A stretch of 64,000 bases of DNA from CAZVED01 sp964626205 (GTDB lineage Bacteria; Patescibacteriota; Patescibacteriia; SG8-24), in assembly GCA_964626205.1 (NCBI GenBank), contig CAZVED010000005.1, positions 32,254 through 96,253 on the forward strand, given 5' to 3'. The notes beneath the pieces were generated by a model. That model was not told where the DNA came from. It searched no databases and saw nothing but the letters and a program-made list of their open reading frames with translations. Shown here piece after piece: positions 24,842 to 33,727 of this stretch (position 1 is the stretch's first letter; the number at the start of each line of letters is the position of its first letter). A program made the translations under genes and the position numbers.

Positions 24842-26719
24842 ATGGCCATCATTCTCGGATTACTCCTCTTCGGCATCGCGATGATCGTCGCGGGTGTCGG
24901 CATGAACGCCGCCGGCATGGAGATCGGGGCACTCGCCACGAGCTTCCTGCTCGGCGGCGGAGGCCTCTTCGCCATCGGCAGCTCGACGCTGCTCATCTTC
25001 CAGAAGCTGTACGTGAAAACGACCGCCAACATGGCCTTCGTGCGTACTGGCACAGGCGGCTTCAAGGTCGTCATGGACGGCGGTGCGATTGTCATCCCCT
25101 TCCTGCACGAAATCATCTTCATCTCGCTCAGCACGCACAAGATCGAGGTCAGGCGCGAAGGAAAGGACGCATTCCTCACGAAGGATTTCCTTCGCGCAGA
25201 CGTTCGTGCCGAATTCTACGTAAAGGTACCCGCAACGAGCGAGACCATTCGAGATGCAGCACGTTCGTTCACGGGCGGCATGCGGACCAGCGCTGACCTG
25301 CAAGTCCTCGTCGAGGAAAAGGTCGGATCCGCACTGCGTACGGTGGCAAACGGCCTCACGCTCAACGAGCTGAACTCGAATCGCGAGCAGTTTAGGAAGA
25401 CGGTGATGGAAGAGCTCACGGAGACCCTAACGAAGAACGGCCTCACTCTCGAAGACACGACCATCTCCAAGCTCGACCAGACCTCGCCGGAATTCCTGAG
25501 CATGGACAACATCTTCGATGCTCAAGGTCGTCGCGCCATCACGGTGCTCACCGAAGCGGAGATGACGAAGACGAACGAGGCTCAAAGGAACGGCGAGCTT
25601 GCACGCAAGCAGCGCGACGTCGAGACCAGGAAGCTCCTGCTCGCGCAGGAGCAGGACCAGCAGATCGCCGAAGCCGAGCAGTCAGCGGCAATCACGCGCG
25701 CGAAGGCTGAACGCGAAGCCGAGGTGAAGAAGTCCGCAGCTGAACAGGAGCGCATCGCACGCGAGAAGCAGATCGAGACGCAGCGTCTCGTCCAACTTGC
25801 GGACGTGAAACGGCAGCAGGAGATCGAAGTCGCGGAACAGACGCGCCAGCAAGCCGTCGCCGTCGCGGCAGAGGCCCAGAAACAAGCCGTCGTCGCGGCG
25901 CAACAGCAGGTGGAAGTCGCCGAGCGCGCCAAGGAGCAGGCCATCGCGGTAGCTGAGACCCAGCGTACCCAGGCGGAGACCGAGCGCGCGGAGGCGGAAG
26001 CCAAGCGTGAAGAGGCCCGCCAGGCCATCACCACCGTCGAACAGGTCGCAGCAGCGGAGCGCGAGAAGAAGCGCGCCGTCATCGCAGCAGAAGGCGAGGC
26101 GGAGAAGCGCTACATCGAACAGAAGCGTACCGCGGACGCCAACGCCTACGCCAAGACGGCCGAAGCCGACGCCGACAAGGCGGCGGCACAAGCCAGCGCG
26201 GCAGCGACCGTCGCCAAGGCGAACGCCGACCGTGACGCGCAGATCGCGCGCGCGGAAGGTCTCAAGGCCGAGGCCATGGTCCCCGTCGAGGTCAAGCGCA
26301 GCGAGGTCGAAGTCGACCGCGACCGCGTCGAGACCGTGCTCAAGCCCGAGCTCGCCGCGCGCGAGCAATCCGGCAAAATCGCCCAGGAGTTCGAGCTGGA
26401 GAAGCTGCGCATCGCCGCGATGCAGGTGGTCAAGACCGCCGTCGCCGAGCACTCCAGCAAGATCTTCCACGGCATGAACGCCAAGCTCTTCGGCACCCCC
26501 GACGACGTGGCGCGCGCCTACAAGAGCTTCCAGGACGGCAATGCCGGCATGGAAGTCCTGAACGGCGTCATGGCCGCGCTGCCTCCGGCGGCGCAGGCGC
26601 AGGTCCAAGCGACGATCGCCGCCCTCGCGAAGAAGATCGGTGTCGAGCTGCCCGAGGCGACGCAAGCGCCCACCAAGGACGCCAGCGAAGACGCGGGAAC
26701 CACCGAGAACGCCTCCTGA
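24842..26719 (+). CDS. Flotillin/YqiK-family SPFH membrane protein
   Basis: A 625-residue protein with two close N-terminal hydrophobic segments (about residues 2-60), an SPFH/PHB domain (about 65-230; KVVMDGGAIVIPFLHE, DFLRADVRAEFYVKV), then a very long Ala/Glu/Gln-rich coiled coil (about 240-520) full of flotillin-type AEAEK repeats, and a C-terminal domain (about 540-600). Flotillins oligomerise on the inner face of the membrane and gather proteins into microdomains. It forms an operon with the YqiJ-like gene 36 nt upstream. Confidence 0.88.
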   Translation: MAIILGLLLFGIAMIVAGVGMNAAGMEIGALATSFLLGGGGLFAIGSSTLLIFQKLYVKTTANMAFVRTGTGGFKVVMDGGAIVIPFLHEIIFISLSTHKIEVRREGKDAFLTKDFLRADVRAEFYVKVPATSETIRDAARSFTGGMRTSADLQVLVEEKVGSALRTVANGLTLNELNSNREQFRKTVMEELTETLTKNGLTLEDTTISKLDQTSPEFLSMDNIFDAQGRRAITVLTEAEMTKTNEAQRNGELARKQRDVETRKLLLAQEQDQQIAEAEQSAAITRAKAEREAEVKKSAAEQERIAREKQIETQRLVQLADVKRQQEIEVAEQTRQQAVAVAAEAQKQAVVAAQQQVEVAERAKEQAIAVAETQRTQAETERAEAEAKREEARQAITTVEQVAAAEREKKRAVIAAEGEAEKRYIEQKRTADANAYAKTAEADADKAAAQASAAATVAKANADRDAQIARAEGLKAEAMVPVEVKRSEVEVDRDRVETVLKPELAAREQSGKIAQEFELEKLRIAAMQVVKTAVAEHSSKIFHGMNAKLFGTPDDVARAYKSFQDGNAGMEVLNGVMAALPPAAQAQVQATIAALAKKIGVELPEATQAPTKDASEDAGTTENAS

Positions 26720-26743
26720 TCCGAGTGCGGAAGTAACTGACGT

Positions 26744-26777
26744 ACCGCTCCCCGAGCTTTCGGGGGGCGGTTTTTTC
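26744..26777 (+). terminator. Intrinsic terminator of the yqiJ-flotillin operon
   Basis: CCGCTCCCCGA / TCGGGGGGCGG with one G-T pair and six T. Confidence 0.88.
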
Positions 26778-26785
26778 ATGCTCAA

Positions 26786-26813
26786 CAAAAAAAGACCGCC
26801 CTAGAAGGGCGGC
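26786..26813 (-). terminator. Intrinsic terminator of the 26820-27515 gene
   Basis: CCGCCC / GGGCGG followed on the minus strand by TCTTTTTTT. Confidence 0.88.
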
Positions 26814-26819
26814 CGCAAC

Positions 26820-27515
26820 TCATTCGTCATCCGACAGGACGGCATGCAGTCGCTTGAGGCGTTCCTCGCCGCCGAAGAACATGGCGGTGACCTCGTCGGT
26901 CGTGGCGAGCGCGGCATACTCCTTGAGACGCGGCTCGAACTCCTTGTCCGTACCGCTGCGGCGATACGCGACTTCGTGGACCATACGGCGCACGATGCGT
27001 GTGCCGTCGCTCGGCATCACCGCGTTGGTGCCCGAGTGGTCGGCATCGTATGCGGTACGGCCGCAGACCACGCACCCGGCCTTGCCAGGGTAGCCTTCGT
27101 CGTCCGGACTGTTCCGTCCGTCGTAGCCGTCGGTGCGAAGCACGAACGGGTGCGGACACTCGCCCTGGAACTTCTCCCGCTCCGTCGCAAGACGTTTCCG
27201 CAACGCTTCGGCCTTGGCGACGGTGATGTTCCGCTTCGCAGCATCGCGTTCTAGGCGCTGCACGGCGGCGCGCGCCTTGCGCAAAGGCGCGTCGATTGCG
27301 GATCGGATGAACGCTGCTTCGTTCAGAACCTTGGCATAGCGCTCGAGCTCCCTCGCTTCTTCCTGCAGCTCGTTGATGCGCGTCTGACGTGGTCGCACGA
27401 AATCATCGATCTCTGTCTGCAGCAACGCTGCTTCGTCCTTGCAGCGGGAAACTTCTTGGTCACGCGTCATGCACGCGTCGATAAGCTGCTTTGCCGTGAA
27501 ATCCAGGAACCGCAT
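26820..27515 (-). CDS. Coiled-coil hypothetical protein with a cysteine-paired region
   Basis: A 231-residue soluble protein. Residues about 10-120 form a long coiled coil (NELQEEARELERYAKVLNEA), then a Cys/His-containing region with ECPHPFVLR and GCVVCGRTAYD that could bind zinc, and a helical C-terminus. The start at 27515 has GAGGAGGG 4-5 nt upstream. No known family; the layout is reminiscent of phage or regulatory small coils, but there is no direct support. Confidence 0.6.
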   Translation of the reverse strand: MRFLDFTAKQLIDACMTRDQEVSRCKDEAALLQTEIDDFVRPRQTRINELQEEARELERYAKVLNEAAFIRSAIDAPLRKARAAVQRLERDAAKRNITVAKAEALRKRLATEREKFQGECPHPFVLRTDGYDGRNSPDDEGYPGKAGCVVCGRTAYDADHSGTNAVMPSDGTRIVRRMVHEVAYRRSGTDKEFEPRLKEYAALATTDEVTAMFFGGEERLKRLHAVLSDDE

Positions 27516-27535
27516 ACGCCCTCCTCTGCCGGTAC

Positions 27536-27561
27536 GAAAAAGACCAGGCTGCGGACAGCCT
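27536..27561 (-). terminator. Intrinsic terminator of the 27607-28755 gene
   Basis: AGGCTG / CAGCCT followed two nt later by TCTTTTT on the minus strand. Confidence 0.7.
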
Positions 27562-27606
27562 AGCAGAAACGGCCTTCCTCGGCAACCCTCCCCTCTTCTA
27601 CCGGAC

Positions 27607-28755
27607 TCAGCGTACCTCCACCGTAATATGATCCGCCACGGTCGGCATGCGATTGGACCAGAACGGCGAGGTGGAAACGGACGACGACGAGACGCCGTCG
27701 ATGCTCTCCAAATAGGTCTCCGCGGCGGAGACCGAAATGCCGACGAGCTTCTGCGGGGAAAGCGCCGGGGCTTCCGCCGACAGGATGGCGACGCCGCGGA
27801 CCTCCACGCGCATGTTCGCTCGACCGACGGAAACGTCACGCTTCTCAATGACACGCGCTTCTGGGTCTTCCGTCACGGACACGAGCGCCTGATCGAATCC
27901 GATGAGGTCCTTCAGCCGCGCAGCGACACGAGCGCTGAACTGTGTCTCGTCGAAATACGTGCCAGTCGCACGGACCGTCACTGTCATGTCGAATTCCGCG
28001 ATCTCGGTACCGACCTTCGCAGACGACGTCTGCGAAGTCACATCGATTGTCACCGCACGTGCAACGCTTTCGGGATCAAGACCGCGTTCACGGACCTTTG
28101 CATCGAGCGCGACTTCCAGCTTGGGAGCGAGCTCCTTCCGCACCTCAGCGACCGCACCATCGACGTCTTCCTGCGTGACCGCCTGTACCATGCGCTCGCC
28201 GCCAGTGAACGGTGCGACCGTCGTGACCGTGAAGAACGGCTGCGATGACGGATTGAGTCCGGGGATGATGAACGTTGCGTCGGCGGTCTCCCCTACCGCA
28301 CCGAGCACATCGGCATAGGCCTCGACCTCCACCGACCCGTTAGCAGGGACGGTCACCGATTCGCTGATGCGGTACAGCGCTCCGTCCGACGTCTGCAGGC
28401 GCGTCGTGGCGACGAGCGGTTGTGCACGGGACAGCGTGCTCGTGATGCGTACCGTACCGGTCGCGCGCGCCTCCACGGTCGCCGACGAGGTCGCGGGGAA
28501 CGACCGCGTCACGGTCTCCGACACCTCCGCGACATCGCCGCGAATCTCGCCCGGACCTGGATCGCGAGCGATATCAACGAGGAAATCCGACCGGACATCC
28601 TCCTGGTGCGAGAGCACGACGACCTTCGCGCGAGCGAAGACGATGTATGCCACAAGGACGGCGACGACCGCCGTGAGCACCAAGAACACCACCGCGATAC
28701 GGCGATACACGGAAAGCGAGTGCTGAACGGCCTGTTGATCCTGAGGGAGTGCCAT
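27607..28755 (-). CDS. Baseplate J-like membrane-anchored protein
   Basis: A 382-residue protein with a short cytoplasmic N-terminus, one membrane segment (about residues 20-42) and a long extracytoplasmic part of repeated beta sandwiches (SSATVEARATGTVRITST; AEFDMTVTVRATGTYFDE). Proteins with this layout are frequent in CPR genomes and are often matched to the phage baseplate-J/gp47 family; none of the phage tail genes is present here, so a surface or envelope role is more likely. The ATG follows TGGTATACT by 9 nt, another leaderless-type start. Confidence 0.6.
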   Translation of the reverse strand: MALPQDQQAVQHSLSVYRRIAVVFLVLTAVVAVLVAYIVFARAKVVVLSHQEDVRSDFLVDIARDPGPGEIRGDVAEVSETVTRSFPATSSATVEARATGTVRITSTLSRAQPLVATTRLQTSDGALYRISESVTVPANGSVEVEAYADVLGAVGETADATFIIPGLNPSSQPFFTVTTVAPFTGGERMVQAVTQEDVDGAVAEVRKELAPKLEVALDAKVRERGLDPESVARAVTIDVTSQTSSAKVGTEIAEFDMTVTVRATGTYFDETQFSARVAARLKDLIGFDQALVSVTEDPEARVIEKRDVSVGRANMRVEVRGVAILSAEAPALSPQKLVGISVSAAETYLESIDGVSSSSVSTSPFWSNRMPTVADHITVEVR

Positions 28756-28764
28756 AGTGTGGTC

Positions 28765-28770
28765 AGTATA
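28765..28770 (-). promoter_or_regulatory. Extended -10 (TGGTATACT) of the 27607-28755 gene
   Basis: TATACT with TG extension, 9 nt before the ATG; no Shine-Dalgarno. Confidence 0.6.
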
Positions 28771-28793
28771 CCACAGCCTTCAGCGAGCCTCTG

Positions 28794-31700
28794 TTACGCC
28801 AACACCGCGCCCTTTCCCACCACCTTCTCGATGGCCGCGATGGTGTCACCGTCGCAGGAAACGGAGAATTTCGTGGAAATGCGCTTACCGGAACCATCGT
28901 TCACGACGAGGAAAACGCGGCGCGTGCCCGGATTCTCGCTGAAGACGCGCTGGAGTTCCGTGACGAAAGACTTCGGTAGGACAGGCGGGACGCTCACGCA
29001 GAGAATCTCGTCATTCAGGGAAACGGCACGTGCCACGCTGGCAGCCGGACGGTTCGCACCAGAACCGCCGCCAGCATACGCGAGCATGCTCCGTAGCTGC
29101 TCGATGTTCTCCGCCGTGATCTCCTGCCCCTTTTCGCACAGCACGTTTAATTCACCTTCACGCTCCTGGAGCTTTCCTTCGATCATGACGAGGCGGTCCT
29201 TGGTCCAAAGGTCCGGCGACTGCTCATAGACAGACGGAAACACCACGACCTCGATGCCGCCAGAGACGTCCTCTACCTTGGCGAACGCCATGGGCTGCCC
29301 TTTCTTGGTGATGATCTTCCGCAGATCCATGATGACACCGCCCATGCGCACGAGGCCGGAGTGCCCACGCTTCGTCGGCAAGGAGGCGACGTCCGTCAGT
29401 GCGCCGTCAAAATACTCCGCGAACTCCTTGTAGGGATGCTCGGAGACGTAGAGGCCGAGGAGCTCTCGCTCCCATGCGAGCTTCTCGCGCTTCGTTGCTG
29501 GCGGAACTTCCCGCAATACGATCTCTGAGGTCTTCGTGGCCAACCCCTTGCCGAGCACCGGAATCGCCGCGAAGAGCGAGTCCTGGCCCATGGAACGGTC
29601 CTTGGACGCCTTCTTGTGATGCGCGAGGATGGCATCGAGGTTGCCGAGCAGCTGATTGCGCTCGCCGAGCGAATCCATCGCTCCGGACTTCACAAGCGCT
29701 TCCAGCGACTTCTTGTTGAAGTTCTTGGAATCGATACGGTCGGCGAGGTCCGTTACGGAGACGTACGGACCGTTCTTCTCACGCTCCTCGATGAGCGCGG
29801 TGATGATGTCCGCGCCGAGGTTCTTGATGGCGAGCAAGCCGAAACGGATCGTCTTGTCGTCGATGTACGTAAAATTGAGCCGCGACTCATTAATATCCGG
29901 CGGAAGCACTTCGATACCGAGGTGCGCACACTCCCCGACCGCGACCGCGATACGGTCCGCGTCACCCGCATCCGCCGTGAGGACGGCCGTCATGAACTCG
30001 CAGAGATAGTTCGCCTTGAGATAGGCCGTCTGGTACGCGACCATGCCGTAGCTCGCCGCGTGCGCCTTGTTGAAGCCGTATGCCGCGAACGGCTCGATAA
30101 GCGCCCAGAGCTGGTTCACCACCGCCGGTTTCATTCCGCCCTTGATGCAGCCGCTGATGAACTTATCCTTCTGCTTTGCCATCTCCTCCGGAATCTTCTT
30201 GCCCATCGCCTTACGGAACTTGTCGGCTTCCTCCCAGTTGTAGCCCGCCAGGTCGATGGCGGCGAGCATGATGTCATCCTGGTACGTCAAAATGCCGTAC
30301 GACTCCGAAAGGATGCTCTTGAGTCGCGGGTCGAGGTACGTCACGAGCGACGGGTCGTGCTTGCGCCGAATGAACTCAGGAATGGATTCCATCGGCCCCG
30401 GACGATACAGCGCCACCATGGCCATGATGTCCGTGATCTTGGACGGCTTCAGTTCCTTGAGATAACGCGTCATGCCGTCGCCGGACAGCTGGAAGACACC
30501 CGTCGTATCGCCTTCGCCGAGCATCTTGTACGTCTTGGCGTCATCGAGCGGGATGTCGTAGACATCGATGTCCACGCCTTTGGTGAGCTTGATGGTCTCG
30601 ATAGCGCGACCGAGAATGGAAAGGTTCTTGAGGCCCAAGAAGTCCATCTTCAAGATACCAGCGTTCTCGATGGCCTTCATTTCGTACTGCGTGATGAGCT
30701 TGCCGCCGCCAGCTTCGGGCTGCAGCGCGGTGTACTCCACGAGTGGCCGCGGCGCGATGACGACGCCGGCCGCATGCACGGAGACGTGGCGCGCGGAGCC
30801 TTCCACCTTGCGGGAGAGGTCCAGGAGGCGCTTCACCTTTGGATCCTCGTCAGCGAGCTTCTTGAGCTCTGGAGTCTCGTTGACCGCACGTTCGATGGTC
30901 ATCGGGAAACCTTGAGCACCCATGGGGATGAGCTTCGCCACACGGTCACAAAAGGCATATGGATAATCGAGCACGCGCCCGACGTCACGGACAGCGCCGC
31001 GCGCCTGCAGGGTGCCGAACGTACCAATCTGGGCCACCTTGTCCTTACCGTATTTCTCCGTCACGTAGGCAATAACCTCGTCGCGACGGGAATCTTCGAT
31101 GTCCGCGTCGACGTCGGGAGGGCTCGGACGAAACGGGTTCAGGAAGCGCTCGAACGGTAGCTTGTACGTGAGCGGGTTCACCGGAACGATGCCGATGGAA
31201 TACGAAACGAGCGAGCCGGCTGCGGAGCCTCGCGTCGTGGTGACGATTTTCTGCCTTCGACACCAACGAAGATAGTCCGCGACGACCAAGAAGTACGGCG
31301 CATAGCCCTTCGCGTTGATGACACTGAGCTCGTACTCGATGCGCTCGCGCATTTCGTCGGTCACCTCCTTTTCGCGCTTCGCGATGCCGGTGTACACCTC
31401 ATCACGCAACTCAGTTTCGTAGGTCTTCCCTTCCGGAATCTTGTAGTCCGCGAAATACCATTTACCGAGCTCGATACCCGCATCGCACCGCGCGGCGATC
31501 TTGGCGGTGTTCTCGATAGCTTCCGGACAATCTGCGAATGCCTTCTCCATGTGCTCGCCAGAGACGAACGAATAATCCGCATCCGTCATGCGAAGACGGT
31601 TCTCCTGGTGCACGACCTTGCCTTCACCGATACACAGCAGGATATCGTGAGCTTCGGCGTCTTCGGAGTTGAGATAATGGATATCCTTCGTTGCCACGAG

Positions 31701-32306
31701 CGGAATACCCGTCTCCTTGGACAGTTTTTTTAAGTCTGCGTTGCGTGCCTTCCACTCGTCGAGTTCCGGATGGTCCTGCATCTCGAGGAAGAAATTCCCC
31801 TCGCCGAAGATATCGCGATATTCCAACGCGAGCTCCTTTGCCTTGGCGTAGTCGTCCATGGTGAGCGCACGACAAATGTCACCACGCAAACCGCCAGAGA
31901 GGCCAATGAGCCCTTTCGCGTGTATACGCAACACCTCCTTGTCCATGCGCGGCTTGTAGTAGAAACCCTCGCAATGCGCGACGGTCGTGAGCTGTAGGAG
32001 ATTCTTGTAGCCTTCATTCGTCTCCGCGAGTAGGACGAGCTGGTTCTGTCGGTTGTCGATGCGAGCGCGCTTGTCCGTCAGCTTGTCGACGGCCATGTAC
32101 GCACACTGCCCGATGATAGGGCGGACGCCTTCCTTGAGACACGCTTCGGTGAATTCCACGGCACCATACATGGCACCGTAGTCCGTCAGTGCCAACGACG
32201 TCATGCCGAGCGACTTCGCGCGCTTCACCAGCTGCTTAACCTGAGGCAACCCCCCGAGCAGGGAGTAATGGCTGTGCGTATGGAGGTGGACGAAGTTGGA
32301 TGGCAT
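28794..32306 (-). CDS. dnaE: DNA polymerase III subunit alpha
   Basis: A 1170-residue replicative polymerase of C family. The PHP domain starts at the N-terminus with FVHLHTHSHYSLLGG. The palm has PPDVDADIEDSRRDEV with two of the catalytic aspartates, and the fingers follow with GYNWEEADKFRKAMGKK and AAYGFNKAHAASYG. The C-terminal OB domain has FAKVEDVSGGIEVVVFP. No separate exonuclease domain is inserted, as in DnaE1-type enzymes. The start MPSNFVH (32306) is chosen by family fit; a GGGGAG lies 13 nt upstream and a TACACT box before it. The clamp and other holoenzyme parts are not in this window. Confidence 0.97.
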   Translation of the reverse strand: MPSNFVHLHTHSHYSLLGGLPQVKQLVKRAKSLGMTSLALTDYGAMYGAVEFTEACLKEGVRPIIGQCAYMAVDKLTDKRARIDNRQNQLVLLAETNEGYKNLLQLTTVAHCEGFYYKPRMDKEVLRIHAKGLIGLSGGLRGDICRALTMDDYAKAKELALEYRDIFGEGNFFLEMQDHPELDEWKARNADLKKLSKETGIPLVATKDIHYLNSEDAEAHDILLCIGEGKVVHQENRLRMTDADYSFVSGEHMEKAFADCPEAIENTAKIAARCDAGIELGKWYFADYKIPEGKTYETELRDEVYTGIAKREKEVTDEMRERIEYELSVINAKGYAPYFLVVADYLRWCRRQKIVTTTRGSAAGSLVSYSIGIVPVNPLTYKLPFERFLNPFRPSPPDVDADIEDSRRDEVIAYVTEKYGKDKVAQIGTFGTLQARGAVRDVGRVLDYPYAFCDRVAKLIPMGAQGFPMTIERAVNETPELKKLADEDPKVKRLLDLSRKVEGSARHVSVHAAGVVIAPRPLVEYTALQPEAGGGKLITQYEMKAIENAGILKMDFLGLKNLSILGRAIETIKLTKGVDIDVYDIPLDDAKTYKMLGEGDTTGVFQLSGDGMTRYLKELKPSKITDIMAMVALYRPGPMESIPEFIRRKHDPSLVTYLDPRLKSILSESYGILTYQDDIMLAAIDLAGYNWEEADKFRKAMGKKIPEEMAKQKDKFISGCIKGGMKPAVVNQLWALIEPFAAYGFNKAHAASYGMVAYQTAYLKANYLCEFMTAVLTADAGDADRIAVAVGECAHLGIEVLPPDINESRLNFTYIDDKTIRFGLLAIKNLGADIITALIEEREKNGPYVSVTDLADRIDSKNFNKKSLEALVKSGAMDSLGERNQLLGNLDAILAHHKKASKDRSMGQDSLFAAIPVLGKGLATKTSEIVLREVPPATKREKLAWERELLGLYVSEHPYKEFAEYFDGALTDVASLPTKRGHSGLVRMGGVIMDLRKIITKKGQPMAFAKVEDVSGGIEVVVFPSVYEQSPDLWTKDRLVMIEGKLQEREGELNVLCEKGQEITAENIEQLRSMLAYAGGGSGANRPAASVARAVSLNDEILCVSVPPVLPKSFVTELQRVFSENPGTRRVFLVVNDGSGKRISTKFSVSCDGDTIAAIEKVVGKGAVLA

Positions 32307-32449
32307 GGGCTCTTTTTCTCCCCAAAGTGTACCTCGGCGCACCCCCTCGGAAAAGGCCGTTTTTCCTTGATTTTCCTGTCTCCGCCGACCCCCTTGTACC
32401 CATGGCCTGTGTCGTGAGCATCTCAGTGGATACCGTCAACACCGGCATG

Positions 32450-32476
32450 AAAAAACCGCCCTCCGAGGGAGGGCGG
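32450..32476 (-). terminator. Intrinsic terminator of the Ntn-hydrolase gene
   Basis: CCGCCCTCC / GGAGGGCGG followed on the minus strand by TTTTTT. Confidence 0.9.
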
Positions 32477-32487
32477 CGTACGTACGG

Positions 32488-33219
32488 TCACCGGGAACGT
32501 CGGCGATGGACAGGAACCTTGCGGCGTGCCTTGTGAGAGACCGACTGTTTCGTCGTCTGCCGCTTGGCCGCCTTCTTTGCCGGCGGATCCTTCAGCGATT
32601 CCGAGTCCCCCATCAGCAGGTACGGGCCCTGCACGGAGGAAGAGAACGTCGCCGCAGCCTCGAGCGCGATGAGCGCCCTTTTCGGGGCAGGGACCTGGTC
32701 GTCGATGCCCGCGAGCTCGAGCGCGGCGAGCGCGCCGTACGCGAACATCTGTCCGGAACCGATGGCGATGTAGTTTCGCGCCACCTCGACGACCGCGCCA
32801 TCGAAGCTGACGACGAAGATCTTGCCACGATACGCGACGATGAGCGTCATGTTCGGATCGTCATCGCGGTCATGATCGTGATGATCGTGCACGTCGCAGT
32901 TGCGGTGACGCTTGCGCTTTCCGCCACGGGAACGCTCCCCGCGTGACGGTCCGTTGAAGAACCTCGAGAGCGCGGGAACCATCTCCTGGACCATGAAGAC
33001 GTAGGCGTCCTTCTGTGCCGGCTTCTGCCTTGGCGGCCGAAAGCCCGTCAAGATTCGCTGAATAGGCAGGAGCTCACCGGCACCGCCGATGAGCATCTCA
33101 CCGACCTGTACGATTTTCGGGACCGCGAGCTGCTGAACCATGTCGCCAGCGGAGACGGCGCTATCCGCGCCCATCACCACGCCGCCGTGACCGTCCTTGA
33201 TGGCTACGATGCAGGTCAT
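32488..33219 (-). CDS. Proteasome/HslV-superfamily Ntn hydrolase with His/Asp-rich insert
   Basis: A 243-residue protein starting MTCIVAIKDGHGG. After Met removal Thr1 would be the nucleophile, with Asp18 in VVMGADSAVS and Lys34 in VPKIVQVGE in the positions of the proteasome Thr1-Asp17-Lys33 triad. YIAIGSGQMFAYGALAALE and LIALEAAATFSSSVQGPYL match the AIGSG and ALEAA helices of HslV and of stand-alone 'MTCIVG' Ntn hydrolases seen in actinobacteria and phages. A charged insert of about 35 residues (GKRKRHRNC, HDHHDHDRDDD) and a basic C-terminal tail are unusual. AGGAGG lies 5-6 nt upstream of the start. No HslU partner is present. Confidence 0.72.
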   Translation of the reverse strand: MTCIVAIKDGHGGVVMGADSAVSAGDMVQQLAVPKIVQVGEMLIGGAGELLPIQRILTGFRPPRQKPAQKDAYVFMVQEMVPALSRFFNGPSRGERSRGGKRKRHRNCDVHDHHDHDRDDDPNMTLIVAYRGKIFVVSFDGAVVEVARNYIAIGSGQMFAYGALAALELAGIDDQVPAPKRALIALEAAATFSSSVQGPYLLMGDSESLKDPPAKKAAKRQTTKQSVSHKARRKVPVHRRRSR

Positions 33220-33286
33220 AAAGAACCTCCTATCCACTGGACCGTAGCATGGATGAACATCCTGTCAAGGTATCGAGGCAACGAAA

Positions 33287-33311
33287 AACGCCACCGGGTT
33301 CCGATGGCGTT
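33287..33311 (-). terminator. Intrinsic terminator of the 33317-33628 gene
   Basis: AACGCCACCGG / CCGATGGCGTT with one mismatch, followed by a T-run on the minus strand. Confidence 0.8.
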
Positions 33312-33316
33312 CCGAC

Positions 33317-33628
33317 CTACTTCTTCTTGCTTTTGGAGGCCGCCGGCTTCTTCCCTGCCCGCTCCTTGATGCCCCAGACCACGAGCTCCTTCACCGCCTG
33401 CGCGATGAGGGTGAACGACGCGGCCGAGCGTTCCATCTTCTCGTGCGCGGCGTTGGCCAGCTCGTCAATCTTCATCACTGCATTCTTGATCTGGCGGATG
33501 AGCATTTCCGTGTCGCGGACGATGGCGATGAGATAGTACAACAGCCACGACAGAAAAATCGTGAGCCACAGCACACTGAAGGCCAATACCACGAACAGGA
33601 CGTCTTTGCTGGTCTCGAAGAAAGGCAT
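33317..33628 (-). CDS. Single-span membrane protein with coiled coil
   Basis: A 103-residue protein with one strong membrane segment (about residues 10-37), then an amphipathic coiled coil (RDTEMLIRQIKNAVMKIDEL) and a Lys-rich tail (KKPAASKSKKK). This resembles the DUF948-like membrane coils often found near division or envelope genes. A TGCTATACT box lies about 60 nt upstream, leaving a leader of about 50 nt. Start 33628 is the only good ATG; no Shine-Dalgarno. Confidence 0.6.
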   Translation of the reverse strand: MPFFETSKDVLFVVLAFSVLWLTIFLSWLLYYLIAIVRDTEMLIRQIKNAVMKIDELANAAHEKMERSAASFTLIAQAVKELVVWGIKERAGKKPAASKSKKK

Positions 33629-33687
33629 GGCAATGATGGCTTCGCGCAAGGATAGCTCTGTGCCCCTCGCACCTTGATTACGCCCCC

Positions 33688-33693
33688 AGTATA
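33688..33693 (-). promoter_or_regulatory. Extended -10 (TGCTATACT) of the 33317-33628 gene
   Basis: TATACT with a TGC extension on the minus strand, upstream of the small membrane protein. Confidence 0.6.
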
Positions 33694-33727
33694 GCACGGG
33701 GGTGACAGGGGTGCCTAGGGTGCCGCC

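Noticed and set aside
29616..31160. Long open frame on the plus strand over dnaE
   Set aside because: Antisense shadow of a strongly supported gene; no start signal and low-complexity, Arg- and Leu-rich product.
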